Below, piece by piece: positions 1 through 7,358 of a DNA stretch of 64,000 nucleotides. The DNA is taken from positions 1 through 64,000 of the forward strand of contig NZ_JACSNP010000009.1 in assembly GCF_016900045.1 (NCBI RefSeq), in the 5' to 3' direction. How positions within the stretch are numbered: the first letter of the stretch is position 1; every line of letters starts with the position of its first letter. Source of the stretch: Fusobacterium mortiferum (GTDB taxonomy: Bacteria > Fusobacteriota > Fusobacteriia > Fusobacteriales > Fusobacteriaceae). Both the position numbers and the translations under genes were made by a program. The notes beneath the pieces were generated by a model. The model saw nothing but the letters and a program-made list of their open reading frames with translations, did no database searches and was not told where the DNA came from.

Positions 1-14
1 TTTGGCAACAAAAA

Positions 15-47
15 AAGACCTTCTTCAAATTTTTTGAAGAAAGTCTT
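15..47 (-). terminator. Intrinsic terminator after the minus-strand pair
   Basis: Arms AAGAC-TTCTTCAA and TTGAAGAA-GTCTT (one mismatch) close a 5-nt loop. On the minus strand the stem runs into a T tract (positions 16 to 11), so it ends transcription coming from the two genes at 142-3588. A shorter T run on the plus side could make it bidirectional. Nothing else is evident between here and position 142. Confidence 0.75.
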
Positions 48-141
48 AGTTTTTTAATTATAGACCTGAGTAGTTACAAACTTTCTAAGTTTGACCGACT
101 CTTTCTTTTTCATATAATTATCCTTGAGTTTTAATATTTTA

Positions 142-453
142 CTAAAAATCTTTCGTTATATCTTTGGCATAGTAATTTGGAAATTTTTCATTTAAAAATT
201 TTTCACCAAGTTGCTGAGTTTCTTTTAGATATCTTTTTATATTTTCATACTCTTCGGGAGCTTTAAATCCAGTTTCAACTATTTGAAAAAACTCGATATT
301 TTCTTTATTGATTATAGCTCCGTTAAATTCAAATTTTCCCTCATTCTTAAATGGAAGATATACAGTTTTTAAAATCTCCTCTTTAGTTGGAAGATTTAAA
401 ATCTTTTTTATATTCTCTTCATTTTTTAGTTTAAAAAATACATTGTAAAACAT
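142..453 (-). CDS. Small hypothetical protein (103 aa)
   Basis: I do not recognise this family. The protein is short, lysine- and glutamate-rich, with no signal peptide or membrane segment, so it is probably cytosolic. The ATG is preceded on the minus strand by a strong AGGGGGAA ribosome-binding site, which argues that it is a real gene. It lies 42 nt downstream of the large DUF4132-like gene with no terminator between, so the two are probably cotranscribed and end at the terminator at 15-47. A working partnership with the neighbour is possible but unsupported beyond position. Confidence 0.7.
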   Translation of the reverse strand: MFYNVFFKLKNEENIKKILNLPTKEEILKTVYLPFKNEGKFEFNGAIINKENIEFFQIVETGFKAPEEYENIKRYLKETQQLGEKFLNEKFPNYYAKDITKDF

Positions 454-495
454 ATTGTTCCCCCTTCTGTTTTAATTTGATTATATTTAATTTTT

Positions 496-3400
496 TTACA
501 TATCAAGAGTTGTTATCTCTTCTAGTACAAAATATATGAAGTTTAAAAATCTAGAATTAAGTTTTTCTGCTTCAATATTATCTTCAAAAATTGAGTTTAT
601 TTTAATCTCTTTAATAGCTCTAGATTTAGAGAAAAGAGAAAATGAGATTTCAACAAAGTTACGATTTATCTTATCTACTAGTATTAACTTATCTTCATTA
701 AACTCTGGAGAATACATTTCAGCAAAATAATCATTTAAAAGTGAATTTATTTTTTTCATAGTTAAAGATAATCCAATAAACTTCTTAATATTAATAGTTG
801 AAGTTTTAAAAATATTAAACTGTTGTGGTAAAAAAGCTTTAAAGTTTTTATTAATATTTTCTAAATTTTCTTCAATTTCACCAGAATAGAAAATTTTAAT
901 ATTTTCTATATTTGATAGAGGCTCTCCACTTTTAATATCTATAAATTTTTCTCCATCATAATAACAGTAATATTCTGTATTTTTAAATGTAGCTACCCAT
1001 AAGATGTTTTCAGCAATTACCTTTGTAAAATAAGAGCTTTCAATCTCATTTTTCCAACTTTCTAATGACCAAATTCTCTCTCCTATCATATTGTAGAACA
1101 TATATTTTTTTATTTCATATAGAAGAAACTCTTTTTTCTTTTTAAATCTTTTTATCTCTTTTTGATAAAAACTCACTCTATCCTCATCATCTTCAAATTT
1201 AGCTGAATATTTAGGAAGAGATTTTACCTCTTTATTATCTTGGTTAAAAATAGTAAGTTCTAACTCTTTATTCAATGCTAACTTTATTTTTCTTTTTCCA
1301 AAATTAAGAAATCTCTCTCCATTTTTATCAAAATTCATAGAAAAACTCATATTTGAGCTAAGTAAAAGAGTTGTCGTATTAAAATTTTTCTGTTCAACCA
1401 AAGATAAAGTTCTTCCTAATTCATTATGATGAATATCAGCTTTAATAAATTTTAATTCATTATTAAATTCCTCTCTTTTTATAGTGAAAAATAGAGAGAG
1501 TAAACTTCTAGTTAATTCAAGTTTTGGTTTAGTTATAATATCTTCTAGAAAATCAAATATTTTATCCATTCCATAATCATCAGCTGTAAGAAGGTATGTT
1601 CTTACAATGGAACTAGTGTGTACTGGTGAGTTATCCTTAACCCAAGTAGTAAAAAGAGAATCTAAACATCTATTCAAGTCATCTATATTTACAAATTCTC
1701 TAATAGTTTTTCCTATTTCAATATCTTCAAAATTGTTATTATTCATAGAAAGTGCTACATATAGTTTGATAACTCTTTCATCAACAAAATCATCAGAATT
1801 TTTCTTTCTTACCATAGAATAAGCTTCTGATTTAGGGTAGAAAATATCTTTTTTATAGTTGTCATAGATTGAAAATACATAATTTTCAAGTTGAGAATAG
1901 ATACTGAAATCCTTTCCTTTATTACTTTCCCAAACTTTTTTTAGAGCTTTAATATTTGCTAAAACTCTTTTATTTTTTGTTTTAGAAAGTTTTTCAACCT
2001 CTTCACTACACTCTTTCTCACTATCTTTTAGTATATCAAATATCTCTTCAAGAATAAATCCATCAGACGTAGACAGATATGAAAGTAGCTTAGTTACATC
2101 AAAGTTATAATCTGTTTGATAAGAAAGTCTTAAAACCTCATCAAGGGTATAATCTATGAATGTCTTTTTTTCAAGTAATTCGTAGAAAATATCTTCATTA
2201 TCCTTTAAAAATTTTGAAAATTGCTCTTCAGATAAGATATTTACAAAGTCAATAGTTCCACTAATTAGAAATTTTTTACTGATAGAGGTATTTTTAGACA
2301 AAATCTCCCATGGATTTTTATCATTATTTTTTAATCTTTCAAAATGAGCAACCATATTTATAAATTCATTTATGTCCCATTTATTATTCTCATAAAATTT
2401 AGAAAGTGTAGCTATATATTCCTCAACATCTGAATAAGTTAACATATATCCTAAAGTATTGATAAGCTCCACTCCAAGTTCTCTATCTTTTGTTTCTTCT
2501 AAGGTTTCAAGAAGAGTTTCTATTTCAGTTCTAAATTTACTGATAAAATTTATTTCTAAATCCTTAGATATAAAATTATTATTGATAAGTATTCCTAAGA
2601 TATAGGCTCCAAGCTCAATATTTTGTAAAAGCATTCTCTCTAGAACTTCAAGTGCTTTTTCATGGTTATCTAGTATAAATTTTCTCATAGGAGTTACTAT
2701 ATTGTACTCCTCACTTCCTCTATACAGATATACAAGTTTATAGATAAAAGGAAGCTTAGAGTTATTAACTAAGTTAAAATACTCGTTTTCATCTTCTGTT
2801 ACTAAATTTTCTATAGAATAAGAGAAAGTAAGTATTTCAAATAATCCAGAGATAGTTTTTCTATTCTCATTTTCAATATTTAATGTAAAGTAGATGTTTT
2901 TTAAGAAATGAATCAATTCTTCATCAAAATTTATAACATCAGTATCCTTTAAGCTATTTGCTAACTCAGTTGCATTAAAATCATAGTTTAAAATATTTTT
3001 TATTCTTTCACTTGAGTAGATTTCACAAAGAGAGTTTAATATGAAAGTTTCAACAGCAGATGCATCTTTTTCAGTTTCAAGGGTATATTTCAATTTTAAT
3101 ATTTTAGCAATAAGATATCTATTTTTTTTACTATTATCAGAAGATAGATAGTATTCTAAAAAACTTGGGAATTTTTTATTTACATCTTCGATCATAGAAT
3201 ATAGTATCTTTTCATCATTTACATTAGTGAAAGTGTACTCTAAATCTTTAGCTAAAAATTCATTATCTATCCCTAAACTTTTATATATAGTTGTTTTATT
3301 ACTAAAAGGGCAAGAAGATAATTCAGCTATTAATTTATCTGGGCAGTAAGTATATCCTAATGTAAACAATCTCTTAATGATATTACTATCTTCACTTTTT

Positions 3401-3588
3401 TTAAGAGTTTTATTTTTATTAAAAAGATCTAGCTCAGAAAAAAGAGTATGGTTATAAAATTTTATCTTATTTAACTCAGATTTAGAAAACTCTATATCTT
3501 CTTCATTAAATAAATAGTTCTCAATTTTTTGCTTGAGAGCTTTATTACAGCTACTTAATAAATATTTTGATATTTTATCTTTACTCAT
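496..3588 (-). CDS. Large DUF4132-like protein
   Basis: About 1030 residues, no signal peptide, mostly helical with repeat-like N-terminal two thirds. The C-terminal third contains the run G..FLNFGKRKI, then KSLPK, a lysine-rich helix, a conserved-looking W..E.W segment and ENILWVA, an order that resembles DUF4132 (the MolR-type family). Function is unknown and the assignment is from memory of the family pattern, so it is moderate. The open frame extends to an ATG at 3603, but GGAGGAG lies 5 nt before the ATG at 3588 and no ribosome-binding site precedes 3603, so I start at 3588. It is divergent from comM, and both promoters sit in the 130-nt gap. Confidence 0.7.
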   Translation of the reverse strand: MSKDKISKYLLSSCNKALKQKIENYLFNEEDIEFSKSELNKIKFYNHTLFSELDLFNKNKTLKKSEDSNIIKRLFTLGYTYCPDKLIAELSSCPFSNKTTIYKSLGIDNEFLAKDLEYTFTNVNDEKILYSMIEDVNKKFPSFLEYYLSSDNSKKNRYLIAKILKLKYTLETEKDASAVETFILNSLCEIYSSERIKNILNYDFNATELANSLKDTDVINFDEELIHFLKNIYFTLNIENENRKTISGLFEILTFSYSIENLVTEDENEYFNLVNNSKLPFIYKLVYLYRGSEEYNIVTPMRKFILDNHEKALEVLERMLLQNIELGAYILGILINNNFISKDLEINFISKFRTEIETLLETLEETKDRELGVELINTLGYMLTYSDVEEYIATLSKFYENNKWDINEFINMVAHFERLKNNDKNPWEILSKNTSISKKFLISGTIDFVNILSEEQFSKFLKDNEDIFYELLEKKTFIDYTLDEVLRLSYQTDYNFDVTKLLSYLSTSDGFILEEIFDILKDSEKECSEEVEKLSKTKNKRVLANIKALKKVWESNKGKDFSIYSQLENYVFSIYDNYKKDIFYPKSEAYSMVRKKNSDDFVDERVIKLYVALSMNNNNFEDIEIGKTIREFVNIDDLNRCLDSLFTTWVKDNSPVHTSSIVRTYLLTADDYGMDKIFDFLEDIITKPKLELTRSLLSLFFTIKREEFNNELKFIKADIHHNELGRTLSLVEQKNFNTTTLLLSSNMSFSMNFDKNGERFLNFGKRKIKLALNKELELTIFNQDNKEVKSLPKYSAKFEDDEDRVSFYQKEIKRFKKKKEFLLYEIKKYMFYNMIGERIWSLESWKNEIESSYFTKVIAENILWVATFKNTEYYCYYDGEKFIDIKSGEPLSNIENIKIFYSGEIEENLENINKNFKAFLPQQFNIFKTSTINIKKFIGLSLTMKKINSLLNDYFAEMYSPEFNEDKLILVDKINRNFVEISFSLFSKSRAIKEIKINSIFEDNIEAEKLNSRFLNFIYFVLEEITTLDM

Positions 3589-3620
3589 AGGCTCCTCCAT
3601 CATTGATTTTATTCACTACT

Positions 3621-3626
3621 ATTTTA
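3621..3626 (-). promoter_or_regulatory. Promoter -10 for the DUF4132-like gene
   Basis: On the minus strand the sequence reads TGTGGTAAAAT, an extended -10, 33 nt upstream of the ATG at 3588. No convincing -35 box is seen. Confidence 0.5.
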
Positions 3627-3650
3627 CCACATAATTTAAATATATCCTAA

Positions 3651-3678
3651 TTTCTTATTAGAATAAATGTGGTATAAT
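3651..3678 (+). promoter_or_regulatory. Promoter for comM/yifB
   Basis: TATAAT at 3673-3678 preceded by TGTGG gives an extended -10. A poor -35 (TTTCTT) lies 16 nt upstream. The start codon is 41 nt downstream, after a GGGGGA ribosome-binding site. Confidence 0.6.
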
Positions 3679-3718
3679 GATATAAAAGAGAAAAAATCTC
3701 TAAAGGGGGAATTAGACT

Positions 3719-5221
3719 ATGAATAAGAGGGTGTTAAGTTCTAGTTATATTGGAGTGGAGTCATTTTTAGTTGATGTGGAAGTGGATATAAGTAATGGAC
3801 TTCCAAATTTCTCAATAATAGGTTTAGGGGATACAGCAATTTCAGAGAGTAAGGATAGGATAAGAACAGCATTAAAAAATAGTGGGTTTAAATTAGAACC
3901 CAAAAAAATTATAGTAAATCTATCTCCAGCAGGAGTAAAGAAAGAGGGAGCTCATTTTGATTTACCTATTGCTGTGGGAATAATGATGACAATGGGATTT
4001 TTGAAAGATAGATATAGTATTTTGGATAACTATCTTTTTTTAGGGGAACTTTCACTAACTGGAGAGATAAAAAGAGTAAGAGGAGCATTAAATAGTGTAA
4101 TATTTGCAAAGGAAAAGGGATATAAGGGAGTTGTATTACCAATAGAGAACTATCAAGAGGCAATTTTGATAAAAGGAGTGGATATAATTCCAGTAAAAAA
4201 TCTTCAAGAAGTAGGAGAATTTATCTCTAAAAATATAGTGAAGAGTGTACAAGAGCAAATTCTTTTACCTAAGGAGGAGAGTGAATTAGATTTTTCTGAT
4301 GTAAAGGGACAAAGTATGGCAAAGAGAGCTTTAGAGATTGCTGCTGCTGGAAAGCATAACATAATTTTAATAGGAAGTCCTGGCTCTGGAAAAACCATGC
4401 TTTGTAAAAGAATTACAACAATACTACCACCTTTGAATGAACAAGAGATAATTGAAAGTACAAAAATATATAGTATAGCTGGAGAACTTTCAGAGGGAAG
4501 ACCAATAATAAACACCCCACCTTTTAGGGCTCCACACCATACAAGTACCCCTGTAGCTATAATAGGTGGGGGGAAAAAAGTTGTTCCTGGAGAGGTTAGT
4601 CTTGCTTCAGGAGGAGTGCTTTTTCTAGATGAATTGGCAGAGTTTCCAAGAAGTGTTTTAGAAAGTTTGAGACAGCCACTAGAAGATGGAGTTGTATCTA
4701 TATCAAGAGCTCAATATAGAGTTGAGTTTAAGACAGATTTTATCTTTATTGGAGCAAGTAATCCATGTCCATGTGGATTTTTACTAGATGATAATGGAAG
4801 ATGTAATTGTACTTCGACTGAGATAAATAAGTATATGAAAAAGATATCCGGTCCAATTATGGATAGAATAGATTTACATGTTGAAATGAGAAAGTTAACA
4901 GATGAAGAACTTATGAACTATAGTATAGGAGAGAGTTCTAATAGTATAAAAGCTAGGGTTATGAAAGCAAGAGGACTACAGAAAAGAAGATACGGAGAAG
5001 GAGTATATAACGGAACTATATCCCAAAAACAGATACAAAAATATTGTAAATTATCTGAGGAGAATAGAGAGTATTTTAAAAAAGTAATTCAAGTTATGGA
5101 AATTTCAGCAAGAGGATATGATAAAATCTTAAAGGTAGCTAGAACAATAGCTGACTTAGAGGGAAGTGAAAATATAGAAAAGGAACACTTGATGGAGGCT
5201 GTTTCTTTTAGAAATAAATAA
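3719..5221 (+). CDS. comM: YifB/ComM-family Mg-chelatase-like AAA+ ATPase
   Basis: Family members act as ring helicases; ComM promotes branch migration during natural transformation in Gram-negatives. The 500-residue length fits. The N-terminal ChlI-like domain (about 1-170) has the characteristic N-terminus and LSPAGVKKEGAHFDLPIA. The AAA+ core has Walker A GSPGSGKT at 219-226 and Walker B LFLDELAEF near 301-309. A CPCG/CNC cysteine cluster near 352-366 and a C-terminal Mg_chelatase_C region follow. It is transcribed alone from an extended -10 promoter and is followed by a weak hairpin. A comF homologue lies at 51.2 kb, so some DNA-uptake functions are present, but competence itself is not shown here. 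Confidence 0.93.
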   Translation: MNKRVLSSSYIGVESFLVDVEVDISNGLPNFSIIGLGDTAISESKDRIRTALKNSGFKLEPKKIIVNLSPAGVKKEGAHFDLPIAVGIMMTMGFLKDRYSILDNYLFLGELSLTGEIKRVRGALNSVIFAKEKGYKGVVLPIENYQEAILIKGVDIIPVKNLQEVGEFISKNIVKSVQEQILLPKEESELDFSDVKGQSMAKRALEIAAAGKHNIILIGSPGSGKTMLCKRITTILPPLNEQEIIESTKIYSIAGELSEGRPIINTPPFRAPHHTSTPVAIIGGGKKVVPGEVSLASGGVLFLDELAEFPRSVLESLRQPLEDGVVSISRAQYRVEFKTDFIFIGASNPCPCGFLLDDNGRCNCTSTEINKYMKKISGPIMDRIDLHVEMRKLTDEELMNYSIGESSNSIKARVMKARGLQKRRYGEGVYNGTISQKQIQKYCKLSEENREYFKKVIQVMEISARGYDKILKVARTIADLEGSENIEKEHLMEAVSFRNK

Positions 5222-5245
5222 AAAGTTAAAAAATATAACTTTTTT
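5221..5245 (+). terminator. Weak hairpin-T terminator after comM
   Basis: AAAAGTTA and TAACTTTT pair around a 7-nt loop and lead into a T run. The stem is AT-only, so termination may be partial. Confidence 0.5.
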
Positions 5246-5258
5246 CTCAAGATTATGG

Positions 5259-5264
5259 TATAAT
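5259..5264 (+). promoter_or_regulatory. Extended -10 promoter for hydG
   Basis: TTATGGTATAATAAG carries TATAAT with an upstream TGG; no good -35 box is seen. It is one of at least five TGGTATAAT-type sites in the window. Confidence 0.6.
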
Positions 5265-5308
5265 AAGAATTATTTACTTTAAAAGTCAATTTTTAATTGG
5301 AGGAGAAA

Positions 5309-6712
5309 ATGAGAGAGGAAAAATATGATATCAGTTTTCTAAATGAAGAAAAAATTAATAATATATTAAAATCTGCAACTGAAAAGGCTAAGGATAGAAA
5401 ATATGTAGAAGAGATAATCGAAAAAGCAGCCTTAGCAGAGGGAATAACAGCAGAGGAATCAGCAGTTCTTTTAAATATTGAAGATAAAGAGTTACTTAAA
5501 AAAATGTTTAAAGTAGCTAAGCAAATTAAAGAGAAAATATATGGTAAAAGAATAGTTATGTTTGCTCCACTGTATGTAAGTAACTATTGCGTAAATAATT
5601 GTGTTTACTGTGGATATCAACACTGTAATGAGGATTTAAATAGAAAAAAATTAACAAGAGAAGAGTTAGTAAATGAAGTAAAAGCTCTAGAGAAATTAGG
5701 TCATAAAAGAATCGTTTTAGAGGCTGGAGAGGATCCAATTAATTGCTCTTTAGACTATATATTACAATGTATTAAGGACATTTATTCAATCAAATTTGAA
5801 AATGGAAATATAAGAAGAATAAATATAAATATAGCAGCTACGACAGTGGAAAATTATAAAAAATTAAAGGAAGCTGAGATAGGGACATATACTTTATTCC
5901 AAGAGACATTCCATAAGCCAACTTATGAAAAATTACATCTTTCAGGTCCTAAGAAAGACTATTATTATCATACAACTGCTATGTTTAGAGCTAGAGAAGC
6001 TGGAATAGATGATGTAGGTATTGGGGTACTATATGGATTATATGAGCATAAATATGAGACAGTAGCAATGATATTGTATGCTAATGAGTTAGAGAGAGCT
6101 ACTGGAGTAGGACCACATACTATATCTGTGCCTAGATTAAGAGAGGCAAGTAATGTTACTCTTGAACAATATCCGCATCTTGTAAATGATGAGGAGTTTA
6201 AGAGATTAGTAGCTGTATTAAGATTGGCTGTTCCATATACAGGAATGATACTTTCAACAAGAGAAGAAGCTAACTTCAGAGATAAGGTTATTGAATTAGG
6301 AATCTCACAAGTAAGTACTGGTTCTTGTACAGGTGTAGGAGGATACTCTGAAGCCAATGAGAATACTGCTCAATTTGAAGTAGGAGATCATCGTTCTCCA
6401 ATGGAGATGTTAGAGAGTTTAATAAATAGTGGATATATCCCAAGTTACTGTACAGCTTGTTACCGTTCAGGAAGAACAGGAGACAGATTTATGGAGATAG
6501 CTAAGAGTGGAAAAATAAATGTTATGTGTGAGGCTAATGCCCTTATGACATTAAAAGAGTTCCTATTAGATTATGCAGATGAAGATCTTAAAAAATTAGG
6601 AAGTAAAGCAATATTAGAAGCTTTAGATAAGATGCCAGATGAGAATTTTAAAAATAAAATAAAGGGATTCTTGAAAGATATTGAGAATGGAGCTAGAGAT
6701 ATCTCTGTTTAA
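5309..6712 (+). CDS. hydG: [FeFe]-hydrogenase maturase HydG (radical SAM tyrosine lyase)
   Basis: HydG cleaves tyrosine to supply CO and cyanide ligands for the hydrogenase H-cluster. The radical-SAM motif C-x3-C-x2-C is visible as YCVNNCVYCGY near residue 95. The C-terminal auxiliary cluster motif C-x2-C-x22-C starts at SYCTACYRSGRTGDRF and ends at NVMC, which separates HydG from the related thiamine enzyme ThiH. Length (467 aa) fits. The ATG at 5309 follows GGAGGAG; an upstream in-frame TTG at 5297 lies inside that ribosome-binding site and is rejected. hydE, hydF and the hydrogenase are not in this window. A strong terminator follows. Confidence 0.95.
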   Translation: MREEKYDISFLNEEKINNILKSATEKAKDRKYVEEIIEKAALAEGITAEESAVLLNIEDKELLKKMFKVAKQIKEKIYGKRIVMFAPLYVSNYCVNNCVYCGYQHCNEDLNRKKLTREELVNEVKALEKLGHKRIVLEAGEDPINCSLDYILQCIKDIYSIKFENGNIRRININIAATTVENYKKLKEAEIGTYTLFQETFHKPTYEKLHLSGPKKDYYYHTTAMFRAREAGIDDVGIGVLYGLYEHKYETVAMILYANELERATGVGPHTISVPRLREASNVTLEQYPHLVNDEEFKRLVAVLRLAVPYTGMILSTREEANFRDKVIELGISQVSTGSCTGVGGYSEANENTAQFEVGDHRSPMEMLESLINSGYIPSYCTACYRSGRTGDRFMEIAKSGKINVMCEANALMTLKEFLLDYADEDLKKLGSKAILEALDKMPDENFKNKIKGFLKDIENGARDISV

Positions 6713-6730
6713 AAAATATATTTAAATAAA

Positions 6731-6770
6731 AAAACTGTTATACTTCTAAATTAAGAGTGTAACAGTTTTT
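6731..6770 (+). terminator. Intrinsic terminator after hydG
   Basis: AAAACTGTTA at 6731-6740 pairs with TAACAGTTTT at 6760-6769, extended by a few wobble pairs, and ends in T6. Confidence 0.85.
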
Positions 6771-6787
6771 TACATTATATAAATAAT

Positions 6788-6836
6788 GGGGCTATTGCAA
6801 ATTAATGATTAAAAATCATCAATTTGCAACAGTCCC
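6788..6836. repeat. Imperfect palindrome with 23-bp arms (IS-end or MITE-like)
   Basis: Arms at 6788-6810 and 6814-6836 match at 20 of 23 positions around an AAA loop. The outer ends read GGGGCTATTGCAAATT and, on the other strand, GGGACTGTTGCAAATT, like slightly different left and right terminal repeats of an insertion sequence lying back to back. The 3' arm adjoins a gene fragment lacking its front. It could also act as an RNA hairpin, but only four T residues follow. No transposase remains. Confidence 0.6.
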
Positions 6837-6838
6837 TT

Positions 6839-7024
6839 TTAAAAATATGTCTATTTTTATTGGGAGTATTGGTTGGAATAAGTAGAATATATCTTTTATA
6901 CCATTGGACATCTGATGTATTAAGCAGTATAATTTTATCATATTTTATTGTTCGTATAATTGATAAGAAATTGAAAATGGGAAAAAGTATGGTAGAATCT
7001 AATAAAGTAGAGAATAGATGTTAA
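6839..7024 (+). pseudogene. C-terminal remnant of a PAP2-family phosphatase
   Basis: About 60 codons stay open. They encode hydrophobic sequence with GISRIYLLYHWTSDV, the last PAP2 catalytic motif (S-R, then H and D), followed by a final membrane segment and a basic tail. A complete PAP2 enzyme needs about 170-250 residues including the first catalytic motif, and everything upstream is missing. The break coincides with the palindrome at 6788-6836. There is no ribosome-binding site or ATG, so I treat it as a truncated remnant. Confidence 0.75.
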
Positions 7025-7049
7025 AATAGTGGATAAGTGGTGGTAGGGA

Positions 7050-7288
7050 GTGAAAAAGATATCTAAGATGCTTTTAAAAAGTTATATGATCTTAGTTATG
7101 ATATTTACATTTTCTGATATAGTCATTTTTTTACAGTTGAAACTTATATAAAAAATAATTCTGCAGATGACCTATATGCTATCGATAGTTTTTTACAATA
7201 TTTTATAAATATTATTCTTGATTTTTATTTTGTAAAAATCAAAGTTATAAGTTATTCATTATCTTTTGAGTATAGAATATACAATTAA
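7050..7288 (+). pseudogene. Frameshifted, truncated membrane-protein remnant
   Basis: From GTG at 7050 a frame encodes KKISKMLLKSYMILVMIF and a hydrophobic segment ending FLQ, then meets a stop near 7150. Shifting the frame at about 7138 restores an open frame reading VETYIKNNSADDLYAIDSF and continuing to TAA at 7286-7288. The two halves look like one membrane-protein N-terminus joined by a 1-nt indel and then cut short. I do not identify the family; the N-terminus recalls multi-pass membrane enzymes. It follows the PAP2 remnant by 26 nt. Confidence 0.6.
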
Positions 7289-7300
7289 ATTAAGATGTGA

Positions 7301-7306
7301 TATAAT
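7301..7306 (+). promoter_or_regulatory. Extended -10 promoter for the first hybrid kinase
   Basis: GATGTGATATAATT carries TATAAT with TGA just upstream. The ATG at 7359 follows a GGGAG ribosome-binding site. Confidence 0.55.
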
Positions 7307-7358
7307 TTATATTAAAGTAGAAAAAATTAATATATAAATTTTTTAGGGAGTAGGAATT

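Noticed and set aside
5297-6712. ThiH (thiamine tyrosine lyase) for the radical SAM gene
   Set aside because: The C-terminal C-x2-C-x22-C auxiliary cluster motif is present, which marks HydG rather than ThiH.
6788-6836. Complete insertion sequence or transposase gene
   Set aside because: Only terminal-repeat-like arms with a 3-nt loop are present; there is no coding sequence between them.
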